Shown here: positions 25,226-34,702 of the stretch, one piece after another
How positions within the stretch are numbered: position 1 is the first letter of the stretch
Layout: each line of letters opens with the position of its first letter
Assembly: GCF_000761215.1 (NCBI RefSeq)
Contig: NZ_CP009438.1
Coordinates: 3,923,001-3,987,000 of the forward strand
From: Streptomyces glaucescens
GTDB taxonomy: Bacteria; Actinomycetota; Actinomycetes; Streptomycetales; Streptomycetaceae
Direction of reading: 5' to 3'
DNA: 64,000 nucleotides
Made by a program: the position numbers and the translations under genes
Notes under the pieces: model-generated
What the model was told of the DNA's origin: nothing
Database searches by the model: none
What the model saw: the letters and a program-made list of their open reading frames with translations, nothing else

Positions 25226-26473
25226 ATGACCCATGTCCTCATCGTCAGCGGTGGCTCCCACCTGCACGACATGCTGCGCGACGCCGACCCGGACATCCGC
25301 ACCTCGGTGATCTGCCGCGCCTCCGCGCTGCCGCTGGTCGGCGGGATCGGCGAGAACCGCGCGGTGATCGTCCTCGCCGACGACACCCCGCTCGCGGGCT
25401 GGCTGGCCGCCGCGCGCCGGCTGCACCAGGAGCATCCCGTGGACCGGGTCGCCGCGTTCTCCGAGATCGACCAGGAGCGCGCCGCCGCCGTCGCCGAGCG
25501 GCTGCGGGTGCCCTGCCACCGGCTGCGCACCGTCCGGCTCGCCCAGGACAAGGCCCGGATGCGGCGCCACCTGCGGGCCGCGGGCATCGAGGACGTCCCG
25601 CACCTGCAGAGCGCGGACCTCGCCGAACTGGCCGCGTTCCAGGAGGCGGTGGGCGGCGCGGTGGTCCTCAAGCCCACCTCCGGCCGGGCCAGTGTCGGGG
25701 TCGCCGTCGCGCGGACGCCCGCCGAGCTGCCCGGCGCGCTCGCCGCGACCGGGACGCGCGTCCCCCGCCTCGACCCGTCGCCGCCGCTCGCCGAGGCGTT
25801 CGTCCCCGGCCCGGAGTACAGCGTGGAGGCGGTCACCGCCGACGGGACGCACCACGTCCTCGCGGTGACGGAGAAGTTCAAGGACGAGGCGACGAAGGTG
25901 GAGACCGGGCACGTGATGCCCGCGCGGGTCTCCCCGGACACCGAGCGCCGGATCGTCGCCCACGTGCGCACCGTCCTGGACTCCCTCAGCGTCACCCTCG
26001 GCCCCACCCACACCGAGGTGATCGTCGGCCCCGACGGGCCCGTCACCGTCGAGACGCACCTGCGCATCGGCGGCGACGAGATCCTGCACCTGGTGCGGGA
26101 CGTCGCGGGCGTCGACATCTACGAGCTGTGGGCCCGCCAGTTCGCCGGCCGGTCCGTCGCCGGCGACCCCGGCCTGGCGGCCCGCCGCGACTCCCCGGTC
26201 TACGACGGTGCCGCGGCCATCGCCTACCTCGCTCCCGACCTGCGGGGCCGCCTGGTGCGGATCGACGGCTGGGACGAGGTGCGCGCCCTGGACGGCGTGC
26301 GCGACGCCCGCCAGCTCCTGCCCGACGGCACCGAACTCACCGGCCTGCACAGCTCCTACGCCCGCCTCGCGCACGTCCGCGTCCACGCCGGGACCCCGGA
26401 CGCGGCCGTGGCCCTCGCGCAGAAGGCGGTGTCGCTGCTCCGGCCGGTCACCGAACATCCCCGACGCCCCTGA
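25226..26473 (+). CDS. ATP-grasp ligase (BacD/carbamoyl-phosphate-synthase-like)
   Basis: This 415-aa protein has an N-terminal Rossmann-like half, then KARMRRHLRAAGIEDVPH typical of dipeptide-ligase ATP-grasp proteins. ATP-binding VVLKPTSGRASVGVAVA comes near residue 147, AFVPGPEYSVEAV near 193 and VETHLRIGGDEILHLV near 272. It is expected to ligate an amino acid carboxyl to an amine. It starts one base after the transporter's stop. With the ligases at 11572 and 22538 it gives the cluster a likely NRPS-free way to join building blocks. Confidence 0.84.
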   Translation: MTHVLIVSGGSHLHDMLRDADPDIRTSVICRASALPLVGGIGENRAVIVLADDTPLAGWLAAARRLHQEHPVDRVAAFSEIDQERAAAVAERLRVPCHRLRTVRLAQDKARMRRHLRAAGIEDVPHLQSADLAELAAFQEAVGGAVVLKPTSGRASVGVAVARTPAELPGALAATGTRVPRLDPSPPLAEAFVPGPEYSVEAVTADGTHHVLAVTEKFKDEATKVETGHVMPARVSPDTERRIVAHVRTVLDSLSVTLGPTHTEVIVGPDGPVTVETHLRIGGDEILHLVRDVAGVDIYELWARQFAGRSVAGDPGLAARRDSPVYDGAAAIAYLAPDLRGRLVRIDGWDEVRALDGVRDARQLLPDGTELTGLHSSYARLAHVRVHAGTPDAAVALAQKAVSLLRPVTEHPRRP

Positions 26474-26486
26474 GGAGCCCATCACC

Positions 26487-27107
26487 ATGACCAGGATCAC
26501 CATTGCCTACTTCTCGTCCACCGGGAACGTGCACCGGCTCGCCGAGGCCGCCGCGCAGGCGGCGCTGAAGGAGGGGGCCGAGGTGCGGCTGCGGCGGATC
26601 GCCGGGCTGGGCACCGACACCGTGGTGCCCGGCACCGAGGACGCCGTCACCGCGCAGACCGAGGCCGCCCGGGACGTCCCCGTGGCGACGCCCGAGGACC
26701 TGGTGTGGGCCGACGGCATCCTGCTGGGCACCCCGGTGCGGTTCGGGCTGCCCGCCCCGCCGGTGTCGGCCTTCGTCGACTCCACCGCGTCCGTGTCCAT
26801 TCCCGGCCTGCTCGCCGACAAGGTGGTCTCCGCGTTCACCTCCGGCTCGGCCCCGCACGGCGGCCACGAGACGACCCTGCTCGCGCTGTACAACGCGGTC
26901 TGCCACTGGGGCTCGTTCGTCGTCGCGAACGGCTCCAGCGACCCGGTGCTGTTCCGCGAGGAGAACGGCAACCCGTACGGCAGCAGCAGCGTCACCCGCA
27001 ACCGCCCCGGCAACGTCCACGAGGACAACATCGCCGCCGTCGAGTACCAGGCCCGCCGGGTCGTCCGGGCGGCCGGGATCGTCGCCCGCGGGCTGGCCGG
27101 CGCCTGA
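26487..27107 (+). CDS. WrbA-like flavodoxin-fold NAD(P)H:quinone oxidoreductase
   Basis: At 206 aa it matches the WrbA family: the FMN-phosphate loop YFSSTGNVHRLAEA at the N-terminus, GILLGTPVRFGLPAPPVSAF near residue 80 and SGSAPHGGHETTL near 122. It would reduce quinones by two electrons using FMN. In a pathway with hydroxylated aminophenols it could keep an intermediate reduced or protect the cell. RBS GAGGAG precedes the ATG. Confidence 0.87.
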   Translation: MTRITIAYFSSTGNVHRLAEAAAQAALKEGAEVRLRRIAGLGTDTVVPGTEDAVTAQTEAARDVPVATPEDLVWADGILLGTPVRFGLPAPPVSAFVDSTASVSIPGLLADKVVSAFTSGSAPHGGHETTLLALYNAVCHWGSFVVANGSSDPVLFREENGNPYGSSSVTRNRPGNVHEDNIAAVEYQARRVVRAAGIVARGLAGA

Positions 27108-27269
27108 CACCTGACACATTCCAGGCCATCTGACAGGCCACGGGACCGGCGATGGCACCGCCCGGACGCCGCGCGGAACGATGGGCCGCGCGGCAGGCAG
27201 CCCGTTTCTGGCGGATATCTCCCCGCTCCGTCCCGAGCCCGAGTCACCGAGGAACACGAGGGGCTTTCA

Positions 27270-28286
27270 GTGATCACCACCGGAACGCACCACGACGGAC
27301 ACCCCACGGCGTCCGTCGGCATCCTGGGCACGGGCTCCTGCCTGCCCTCCCAGGTCGTCACCAACGACGAGGCCGGCCTCCCGGCGGGTGTCGACGACGC
27401 CTGGATCCACAGCCGCACCGGCATCCGCACCCGCCGCTGGGCCAAGCCGGACGAGGCGACCTCGGACCTCGCCGTCGCGGCGGGCCGCGCCGCCCTGGAG
27501 AACGCCGGGATCCGGGCCGCCGAGCTGTCCCTGGTCATCGTCGCCACCTCCACGCCGGACGCCCCGCAGCCACCCACCGCGAGCGCGGTCGCCGACGGCC
27601 TGGGCGCCGGACCGGGCACGGCCGCCTTCGACGTCAACGCGGTGTGCAGCGGCTTCGTGTTCGCGCTCACCGCGGCCGAGCGGATGCTGCGCGGCACCGG
27701 CGGCTACGCGGTCGTCGTCGGCGCGGACATCTACTCGCGCATCCTCGACCGGGCCGACCGGCGCACCGCGATCCTGTTCGGCGACGGCGCGGGCGCGGTC
27801 GTCCTCGGACCGGCCGCCGGGGGGCGCGCCGGGATCACCGCCCGGCTCGCCGGGTTCGGCGCCGAGCGGGACCTGATCCAGGTGCCCGCGGGCGGCAGCC
27901 GGCTGCCCGCCTCCGCGGACACCCTCCGCGAGGGGCTGCACTACTTCAAGATGAACGGCCGCGCGGTCCGCGAGTTCGTCGCGGACCAGGTGGCCCCGGC
28001 GATCACCCGGTTCCTCGCCGACCAGGGCGTGGACCCGCGCGACATCGACCACTTCGTCCCGCACCAGGCCAACGGCCGGATGCTCCAGGACCTTGCCGAG
28101 CGGGTCGGCATCCCGGCCGGCCGCATGCGCACCACGGTCGAGAGCTACGGCAACACGGGCTCCGCCTCCATCCCGGTCACCCTCGACGACGCCGCCCGCC
28201 GGGGCGGTATCCGGCCCGGGGACCGGGTGCTGCTCGCCGGGTTCGGCGGCGGCATGGCGATGGGGCTGGCGCTGCTCACCCGCTGA
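27270..28286 (+). CDS. 3-oxoacyl-ACP synthase III-like enzyme
   Basis: This 338-aa KAS III fold has the complete triad: Cys in FDVNAVCSGFVFAL near residue 122, His in DHFVPHQANGRML near 264 and Asn in ESYGNTGSASIPV near 295. No acyl carrier protein, ketosynthase II or malonyl transferase is nearby. Acyl-CoA-dependent acyl transfer, as in CerJ-type members, is therefore as likely as condensation. The GTG start follows GAGGGG. A 160-bp gap precedes it, holding three CTGACA boxes (27104, 27111 and 27130). Confidence 0.87.
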   Translation: MITTGTHHDGHPTASVGILGTGSCLPSQVVTNDEAGLPAGVDDAWIHSRTGIRTRRWAKPDEATSDLAVAAGRAALENAGIRAAELSLVIVATSTPDAPQPPTASAVADGLGAGPGTAAFDVNAVCSGFVFALTAAERMLRGTGGYAVVVGADIYSRILDRADRRTAILFGDGAGAVVLGPAAGGRAGITARLAGFGAERDLIQVPAGGSRLPASADTLREGLHYFKMNGRAVREFVADQVAPAITRFLADQGVDPRDIDHFVPHQANGRMLQDLAERVGIPAGRMRTTVESYGNTGSASIPVTLDDAARRGGIRPGDRVLLAGFGGGMAMGLALLTR

Positions 28287-28325
28287 GACACCGGGCGCTG
28301 CCCGCCCGCTGACAAGGAGACAGAC

Positions 28326-29159
28326 GTGACAGACGTGACCGACGCGACGCAGCCGCGGACCCTGGACGAGGCCCGCGTGGACGCCTACCTGGCCCGCATC
28401 GGCGCCGGGCGCCCGGAGAAGCCGGACCTGGACGCCCTGCGGCTGCTGCAGGAGCGGCACTGCCTGACGGTGCCGTTCGAGAACCTCGACTACCACCTCG
28501 ACACCGACATCCACATGGACGAGCGGGCCGTCGAGAAGGTCGTCGACCGGCGCCGCGGCGGCGGCTGCTACGAGGTCAACCCGGCCTTCGCCCTGCTGCT
28601 GCGCTCCCTCGGCTACGCCGTGGAGATCCTGCCGGGCCAGGTCTACCGCCCCGAGGGCCCCGGCCCGTTCCTCGGCCACCTGGCGCTCAGGGTGCGGGTG
28701 GACGAGGTGGACTGGCTGGTCGACGTCGGCTTCGGCCGCAACAGCCGCCGCCCGCTGCGCTTCGACGTCACCGGCCCGCAGGAGGACCCGCACGGCACCT
28801 ACGAGGTGCGCCCGAACGAGGAGTTCGGCGGACACGAGGTGCACCTGAACGGCAAGCCGCTGTACCGGGTCGGGGAGCGCCCGGTGCGGGTGGCCGACTT
28901 CGCGCCGACCCTGTGGTGGTGGCGCACCGCCCCCGAGTCGCCGTTCCTCCAGGACCTGTTCTGCTCGCTGCCGACCGAGGACGGCGGCCGGATCACCCTC
29001 AAGGGCGACCGGCTCACCGTCGTCACCCCCGAGGGCCGCGGCACCGAGGAACTGCCGGACGAGGAGTCCGTCCTGGCCGCCTACCGCGAGCACTTCGGCA
29101 TCGTGCTCGGCCGGCTGCCGAAGGACCCGAGCGGCTCCGCCCGCATCCAGCTGAGCTGA
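28326..29159 (+). CDS. Arylamine N-acetyltransferase-like (NAT) protein
   Basis: At 277 aa it has the NAT triad: Cys in RRRGGGCYEVNPAF near residue 81, His in FLGHLALRVRVD near 119 and Asp in DVGFGRN near 134. NAT relatives in secondary metabolism (RifF type) make amide bonds to aryl amines. The neighbouring pathway makes an aryl amine, so N-acylation of 3-hydroxyanthranilate or a derivative, perhaps with the KAS III product, is a reasonable inference. GTG start with AAGGAGAC upstream. Confidence 0.88.
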   Translation: MTDVTDATQPRTLDEARVDAYLARIGAGRPEKPDLDALRLLQERHCLTVPFENLDYHLDTDIHMDERAVEKVVDRRRGGGCYEVNPAFALLLRSLGYAVEILPGQVYRPEGPGPFLGHLALRVRVDEVDWLVDVGFGRNSRRPLRFDVTGPQEDPHGTYEVRPNEEFGGHEVHLNGKPLYRVGERPVRVADFAPTLWWWRTAPESPFLQDLFCSLPTEDGGRITLKGDRLTVVTPEGRGTEELPDEESVLAAYREHFGIVLGRLPKDPSGSARIQLS

Positions 29160-29232
29160 CCGGCCCGCGCTCCCGCCGCCCGGGCGCCCACCGCCCACCG
29201 CCTTCCCGCCGTAGTTGTTGGAGGACCACCCC

Positions 29233-30336
29233 ATGTCCGCTGCCGCCGACCCCGTACTGGACCTGCCGTTCGACGTCCGGCCCGACCCGGAGGAGTTCCT
29301 GCGCGCCGCGCTGCGCTGGCACTTCTCGCCCGAGACCGGCACCCCGTTCTGGCTGGAGCGGGCCGGCTCGCTCGGTTTCGACCCGCTCACCGACATCCGC
29401 ACCTTCGACGACCTGACCCGCTTCCCGAACTTCGCGAGCGAGCTGCGCGACGCCCGCGCCGAGGACCTGATCCCGCGCGGCTACGGGCCCCGCCCCGACG
29501 TCGTCGGCGTCTACGAGAGCGGCGGCACCACCGGCGCCCCGAAGCGGATCGTGCTGATGCGGGACTGGCTGACGAAGCTGCTGGACTGGAGCAGCGCCCA
29601 GCTCGACGCGCACGGCGTGCCCGGGGACGTCAACTGGCTGATCGTCGCCCCGACCGGGCCGCACATGGTGGGCGACGTCATCAAGCACCAGACGGCGCTG
29701 CGCGGCGGCCTGTCCTTCATGGTCGACCTGGACCCGCGCTGGGTGAAGAAGCTGATCGCGGGCGGTGACGGGGCCGCGGCGGGCGCCTACGCCGAGCACA
29801 TCGTCGACCAGGTGGCGTACGTGCTGCGCACCCAGGACATCGGGGTGCTGATGTGCACCCCGCCGGTGCTGGAGCGGCTGGCGCAGCGCGAGGACCTGGC
29901 CAAGCTGATCGAGGACAAGGTCCGCGCGATCAACTGGGTCGGCACCCAGATGGACGCCGACACCCGCCACCTGTACCGCACCGAGGTGTTCCCGGACGCC
30001 CTGCTCTACAGCGGCTACGGCAGCACGATGATCCTCGGCAACGCCAGCGAGCGGCCCGGCCTCACCGACGACGAGCCGTGCGTGTACGACCCGTTCTCGC
30101 CGTACATGACGTTCTCCGTGATCGACCCGGAGACCGCCCGGCCGGTGCCGTACGGCGAACGCGGCCAGGTGCTCATGCACCACGTCAGCAAGAGCCTGTT
30201 CCTGCCCAACAACCTCGAACGGGACACCGCGCTGCGGGTCCGCGCCGCCGACGCCGGGCAGACCGGCGACTCGGTCGCCGACATCGCGCCGGTGCAGGAG
30301 TTCGACAACGAGACCGTGATCGAAGGGGTCTACTGA
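29233..30336 (+). CDS. LuxE/GriD-like acyl-adenylating subunit of carboxylic acid reductase
   Basis: The 367-aa protein is an AMP-binding family member with VYESGGTTGAPKRIVLMRD near residue 94 and LYSGYGSTMILGNA near 257. It is shorter than CoA ligases and resembles LuxE/acyl-protein synthetases. The following LuxC-like gene overlaps it (TGATG). The GriC/GriD pair of grixazone biosynthesis, which reduces an aminohydroxybenzoic acid to the aldehyde, is the best functional parallel. Reduction of 3-hydroxyanthranilate or of an amino-acid carboxyl is therefore likely. Confidence 0.78.
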   Translation: MSAAADPVLDLPFDVRPDPEEFLRAALRWHFSPETGTPFWLERAGSLGFDPLTDIRTFDDLTRFPNFASELRDARAEDLIPRGYGPRPDVVGVYESGGTTGAPKRIVLMRDWLTKLLDWSSAQLDAHGVPGDVNWLIVAPTGPHMVGDVIKHQTALRGGLSFMVDLDPRWVKKLIAGGDGAAAGAYAEHIVDQVAYVLRTQDIGVLMCTPPVLERLAQREDLAKLIEDKVRAINWVGTQMDADTRHLYRTEVFPDALLYSGYGSTMILGNASERPGLTDDEPCVYDPFSPYMTFSVIDPETARPVPYGERGQVLMHHVSKSLFLPNNLERDTALRVRAADAGQTGDSVADIAPVQEFDNETVIEGVY

Positions 30337-31769
30337 TGGCCGAGCCGGAGCAGACCGAGGGCACCCTCATCGAGCTGGACGCGCTCGGCCCGAACGGCCC
30401 GTTCGCCGCCCGCAACCGGGTCACCCTGCACGACGTGGCCGGCCGCCCGGTGGCCCGACTCGGCCTGGTGCCCAAGCTGTTCGTGTCCCGCACCATGGCC
30501 GCCCTGCACCGCGCCGAACCGCTGCCGTTCGCCGAGCGGATCGCGGCCCTCGCCCGGGCGGCGCGGATCTTCCAGGACGAGACGGTCGCCGGACTGGACT
30601 ACACCGCCTACCGGCAGCTCGTCGCCCGTGTGTCCGGGGTGCCGCTCAGCGTGGTGCACGCCGCGACCGACGCCATCGTGGAGGCCGCCGAGCAGGCGGA
30701 GCACCTGGCCGCCCAGCCGCGTCCCGCGGGCGCCGTCGCCGACTGGCGCGACCCGGCCACCCGCGCGGGCAGCGCCGTGTGGACCCGGCGCGGCGACGTG
30801 TTCGCCGTGCACGCCGCCGGCAACCACCCCGGCCCGCACTCGCTGTGGCTGGAGGCCCTGGCACTGGGCTACCGCATCGCCGTACGGCCCTCCCGGCGCG
30901 AGCCGTTCACCCCGCACCGGCTGGTCACCGCGCTGCGCGCGGCCGGGTTCGGCGCCGACCAGGTCGTGCTGCTGCCCACCGACCACGACGCCGCCGACGA
31001 GATCCTGCGCGGCGCCGACTACGGACTCGTGTACGGCGGCGACGAGGTGGTGCGCAAGTACGCGGGCAGCACCGTGCTCCCGCAGGGCCCCGGCCGGTCG
31101 AAGATCCTCGTCACCGCCGACGCCGACTGGCGCGACCACCTCGACACCATCGTCGACTCGATCAGCCACCAGGGCGGCGTCGCCTGCATCAACGCCACCA
31201 CCGTGCTGGTCGAGGGCGACCCGGCGCCGCTCGCCGACGCCCTCGCCGAGCGGCTCGCCGCGCTGCCCGCGCTGCCGCCCGAGGACCCCAAGGCGGTGCT
31301 GCCCGCACAGCCCCTCGACGGGGCCCGCGCCATCGAGGCGTACCTGCTGAACCAGGCCCGCGGCACCGTCGCCCACCTCGGCGGGGACGGCGTCGTCGAG
31401 GAACTCCCCGGCGGCGGGGCCGTCCTGCGCCCGGCGGTGCACCGGCTGCCGCGGCCCGACGCCCCGCAGGCGGGCGTCGAACTTCCCTTCCCCTGCGTCT
31501 GGGTGGGCCCCTGGACGCGCGAGGCGGGCGTCGCCCCACTGCGCCACAGCCTCGTCCTCACGGCCTTCACCGGCGACGACGACCTCGTCGACCGGCTGCT
31601 CCGGGAGCCGACGATCAGCAACGTCTATCTCGGCGACCACCCCACGTACTGGATCCGGCCCGGCGTGCCGCACGACGGCTGGCTCGGCGAGTTCCTGATG
31701 CGTACCAAGACCGTGATCCGCGACCGTGACCCGTCCCCGGACGGCGCGACACGCGGATCGGCAAGCTGA
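30336..31769 (+). CDS. LuxC/GriC-like acyl reductase subunit
   Basis: This 477-aa NADPH-dependent reductase of the LuxC family has an aldehyde-dehydrogenase-like fold: FAVHAAGNHPGPHSLWLEAL near residue 155, YGGDEVVRKYAG near 233 and the catalytic Cys in SHQGGVACINATTV near 282. With the preceding adenylating subunit it should reduce a carboxylate to an aldehyde through an acyl-enzyme. No luxAB genes are present, so light emission is not implied. Confidence 0.84.
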   Translation: MAEPEQTEGTLIELDALGPNGPFAARNRVTLHDVAGRPVARLGLVPKLFVSRTMAALHRAEPLPFAERIAALARAARIFQDETVAGLDYTAYRQLVARVSGVPLSVVHAATDAIVEAAEQAEHLAAQPRPAGAVADWRDPATRAGSAVWTRRGDVFAVHAAGNHPGPHSLWLEALALGYRIAVRPSRREPFTPHRLVTALRAAGFGADQVVLLPTDHDAADEILRGADYGLVYGGDEVVRKYAGSTVLPQGPGRSKILVTADADWRDHLDTIVDSISHQGGVACINATTVLVEGDPAPLADALAERLAALPALPPEDPKAVLPAQPLDGARAIEAYLLNQARGTVAHLGGDGVVEELPGGGAVLRPAVHRLPRPDAPQAGVELPFPCVWVGPWTREAGVAPLRHSLVLTAFTGDDDLVDRLLREPTISNVYLGDHPTYWIRPGVPHDGWLGEFLMRTKTVIRDRDPSPDGATRGSAS

Positions 31770-31783
31770 GAGATGAGAGAACC

Positions 31784-32974
31784 GTGTCACCAGACCCGAT
31801 AGCCCTGGCCGATCCGCCGGGCGCCCCGGCGAGATCCGGCACCGGATCCGCCGGCGGCCGCACCCGCCTCGCCCGCCTCGACTCGCTGACCGGGCTGCGC
31901 TTCCCGGCCGCCCTGCTCGTCTTCGCGTACCACGCCTCCTTCATGGGGCTGTTCGCGGACGCCGGGCTGAACGGCGACTTCTACCAGGCCGTCGCCCAGG
32001 CCGGCGGGCTCGGCGTCAGCTTCTTCTTCGTGCTCAGCGGATTCGTGCTGACCTGGTCGGCGCGCCCCGGTGACACGGCGCGGGCCTTCTGGCGCCGCCG
32101 TTTCGTGAAGATCTACCCGAACTACGCGATCGCCTGGGCGCTGGCCCTGATCGTGTTCGCCTCGGCCACCACCACGGCGCCGCAGGCCGTCGCCAACCTG
32201 TTCATGCTCCAGGTGTGGGTGCCGGACTTCTGGATCAACTTCGGCGTCAACCCGCCGAGCTGGTCGCTGGCCGCCGAGGCGGTGTTCTACCTGTCCTTCC
32301 CGCTGCTGTACGCCGGGGTCCGCAAGATCCCCGCCGACCGGCTGAAGTACTGGACCACCGCCGTCCTCATCGCGGTCATCGCCACTCCGGTGCTGGCCGA
32401 CCGGCTCCTCGCCGAGACGCCGCTCATCCCCGGCGAGGACACCTCCGAGCTGCAGTACTGGGCGGGCTACATCCTGCCGCCGGTGCGGCTGCTCGACTTC
32501 GCGCTCGGCATCCTCGTCGCCCGCCTGGTGCTGGCCGGCCGCTGGCGAGGCCCCGGCATGACCGTCTCCGCGGTGCTGCTCGCGGGCGGCTACGCGCTCA
32601 GCTTCTGGCTGCCGTACCTGTACGGGCAGCGCGCGACCTGCGTCATCCCGGTGATCCTGCTGATCGCGGCGACCGCCGGACGGGACGTCGAGGGCTCCTT
32701 CAGCCCGTTCCGCAACCGGGCGATGACCTGGCTCGGCGAGATCTCATTCGCCTTCTACCTGCTGCACTTCATCGTCCTGAAGCAGGGCCGTGAATGGCTC
32801 GGCGACCGCACCTACTCCGTCCCGGCGGGCATCGGGCTGATCCTCGCCGGGGCCGCCGTCACCGTGCTGCTGTCCTGGGCGCTGTACGCCCTGGTCGAGC
32901 GGCCCGTCACCCGCCGCTTCTCCCGCCCGCGGGGGGCGCGGAGCACGGCGGACACCGCCCGGAGGCCGTCATGA
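31784..32974 (+). CDS. Acyltransferase family 3 (OafA-like) membrane protein
   Basis: The 396-aa protein has about ten hydrophobic helices and the family His in LLVFAYHASFMG near residue 46, then SFFFVLSGFVLTW and WSLAAEAVFYLSFPLLY. Such proteins move acyl groups across or at the membrane onto hydroxyl groups. It may acylate the product near export. GTG start; it overlaps the next gene by four bases. Confidence 0.86.
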   Translation: MSPDPIALADPPGAPARSGTGSAGGRTRLARLDSLTGLRFPAALLVFAYHASFMGLFADAGLNGDFYQAVAQAGGLGVSFFFVLSGFVLTWSARPGDTARAFWRRRFVKIYPNYAIAWALALIVFASATTTAPQAVANLFMLQVWVPDFWINFGVNPPSWSLAAEAVFYLSFPLLYAGVRKIPADRLKYWTTAVLIAVIATPVLADRLLAETPLIPGEDTSELQYWAGYILPPVRLLDFALGILVARLVLAGRWRGPGMTVSAVLLAGGYALSFWLPYLYGQRATCVIPVILLIAATAGRDVEGSFSPFRNRAMTWLGEISFAFYLLHFIVLKQGREWLGDRTYSVPAGIGLILAGAAVTVLLSWALYALVERPVTRRFSRPRGARSTADTARRPS

Positions 32975-33831
32975 GCACACCCGGAACCGTCCTCGTCACC
33001 GGCGCCGGCGGGCACGTCGGACGCCATGTCGTCACCGGCCTGGCCGAGCGGGGGGTGCCCGTGCGGGCCGCCGCCCGCGACCCGCGCCGCCTGACCGTGC
33101 CGGCCGGCGTGGAGACCGCCGCGCTGGACCTGACCCGCCCGCAGACGCTGCGGCCCGCGCTGCGGGGGGTCCGCAAGGTCTTCCTGTACGCCGTCCCGCA
33201 GGGCGTGGAGGAGTTCGTCGCGGCGGCCCGCGAGGCCGGCGTGGAGCAGGTCGTGCTGCTGTCCTCCAACACGGTGATCGAGTGGATCGGCCTGCCGGTG
33301 CGCAAGCCCATCGCCGACATGCACCTGGCCGTGGAGGAGCCGCTGGCCGCCTCCGGGATCCCCTGGACCTTCCTGCGCCCGGCGCACTTCGCCACCAACG
33401 TCCTGATGTGGCAGTGGGACCGGATGATCCGCGAGGACGGCGTGGTCCGCTTCCCGGTGCCCGAGTCGTACTGCGACGCCATCCACGAGAAGGACATCGC
33501 CGCGGCCGGCGTGGCCGCCCTCACCGAGCCCGGCCACGAGGGCAAGGCCTACTTCCTCACCGGTCCCGAGCAGATCACCCAGCGCCGCCAGGCCGAACTC
33601 ATCGGCGAGGCGATCGGCCGCCCGGTCCGCTTCGAGGAGATCGGCCTCGAGGAGGCGCGGATCCAGCTGAAGGAGGTCACCGTCGACTGGGCCATGGACG
33701 CCGTCCTCGGCTACTGGGCCGCCTCCGACGGCGTGCCCGGCCCGCTGACCGGCACCGTCGAGGAGATCACCGGCCGCCGCCCGCTGGACTTCGCCCAGTG
33801 GGCCGCCGACCACGTGGCCGACTTCCGCTGA
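32971..33831 (+). CDS. NmrA/extended-SDR NAD(P)-binding protein
   Basis: At 286 aa it has VTGAGGHVGRHVVTGLAERG at the N-terminus, VVLLSSNTVIEW near residue 95 and PWTFLRPAHFATNVLMWQ near 130. This pattern fits the NmrA-like group of atypical SDRs, many of which reduce aromatic or quinone substrates or only sense NAD(P). A classical YxxxK is not evident. ATGA coupling with the acyltransferase gene. Confidence 0.8.
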   Translation: MSTPGTVLVTGAGGHVGRHVVTGLAERGVPVRAAARDPRRLTVPAGVETAALDLTRPQTLRPALRGVRKVFLYAVPQGVEEFVAAAREAGVEQVVLLSSNTVIEWIGLPVRKPIADMHLAVEEPLAASGIPWTFLRPAHFATNVLMWQWDRMIREDGVVRFPVPESYCDAIHEKDIAAAGVAALTEPGHEGKAYFLTGPEQITQRRQAELIGEAIGRPVRFEEIGLEEARIQLKEVTVDWAMDAVLGYWAASDGVPGPLTGTVEEITGRRPLDFAQWAADHVADFR

Positions 33832-33883
33832 CCCGCGGGCCGGCACCCGTACCACCCACCCCCACACACCCAAGGAGAATGCA

Positions 33884-34675
33884 ATGGCCGAGGTAACCAC
33901 GGGCACCCTGACCGTGGGCGACGCGAAGATCCCCTACCGGGTCGCCGGCACCGGGCCCGGCCTGGCGCTGGTGCACGGCACCGGCCCCGGATCGCTGATC
34001 TTCGACCACCTCGTCGACGAGTTCGCCGACCGCAGCACGGTGATCCTGCCCGAGTACTCGGGCAGCGCCGCCGCCGAGGACGACGGCGCCCCGCTCACCC
34101 TGGAGGTCCTCGCCGGGCAGGTCGCCGCCGTCCTGGAGGAGACCGCCGACGGCCCCGTGGATCTGCTCGGCTTCTCGCTCGGCTCGCTCGTCGCGGCCAC
34201 CGTCGCGGCGACCCGCCCCGAGCTGGTGCGCCGGCTGATCCTCGTCAACGGCTGGAGCGGCCCCGACGACGTCTACATCCACAACATGATGACGACCTGG
34301 CGCGACATCGCGGACAACACGCCGGCGTTCACCCGCTACGCCACCTTCACCGCGTTCAGCCCGGGCTTCCTCAACTCGCTGGGCCGCGACACCGTCGAGG
34401 GCATGATCGGCCTGATGCAGCCGACGCCCGGCACCCTGCGCCACATCGACCTCAACCTGCGCGCCGACATCCGCGGGCTGCTGCCGAGGATCGAGGCGCC
34501 GACGCTGGTCATCGGCTCCACGCAGGACGGCACGATCCCGGTGCAGAACGCCCGCGACCTCCACGCCGCGCTGCCCGGCAGCTCGTACGTGGAGATCGAC
34601 GCCGGTCACGCGGTGATCGCCGAGCGGGCCGAGGAGTTCGTCGGGCACGTGCGGGACTTCGTCCACGCCGGCTGA
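33884..34675 (+). CDS. Alpha/beta-hydrolase
   Basis: The 263-aa protein has the oxyanion segment LVHGTGPGS, the nucleophile elbow GFSLGS near residue 102, an Asp region in STQDGTIPVQN and the His in DAGHAV near 247. It could be an esterase, thioesterase or C-C hydrolase; the substrate is unknown. Its ATG follows AAGGAGAA. A strong terminator follows. Confidence 0.85.
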   Translation: MAEVTTGTLTVGDAKIPYRVAGTGPGLALVHGTGPGSLIFDHLVDEFADRSTVILPEYSGSAAAEDDGAPLTLEVLAGQVAAVLEETADGPVDLLGFSLGSLVAATVAATRPELVRRLILVNGWSGPDDVYIHNMMTTWRDIADNTPAFTRYATFTAFSPGFLNSLGRDTVEGMIGLMQPTPGTLRHIDLNLRADIRGLLPRIEAPTLVIGSTQDGTIPVQNARDLHAALPGSSYVEIDAGHAVIAERAEEFVGHVRDFVHAG

Positions 34676-34702
34676 CGCCGCCCACCGGCTGACGCCACCC
34701 CC

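Noticed and set aside
27104..27135. CTGACA boxes as a regulator site
   Set aside because: The three boxes are short and irregularly spaced (7 and 19 bp) and match no other cluster promoter well.
29233..31769. Bioluminescence (lux) genes
   Set aside because: Only LuxE- and LuxC-like reductase components are present, with no luxA/luxB; the GriC/GriD carboxylate reductases are a better parallel.
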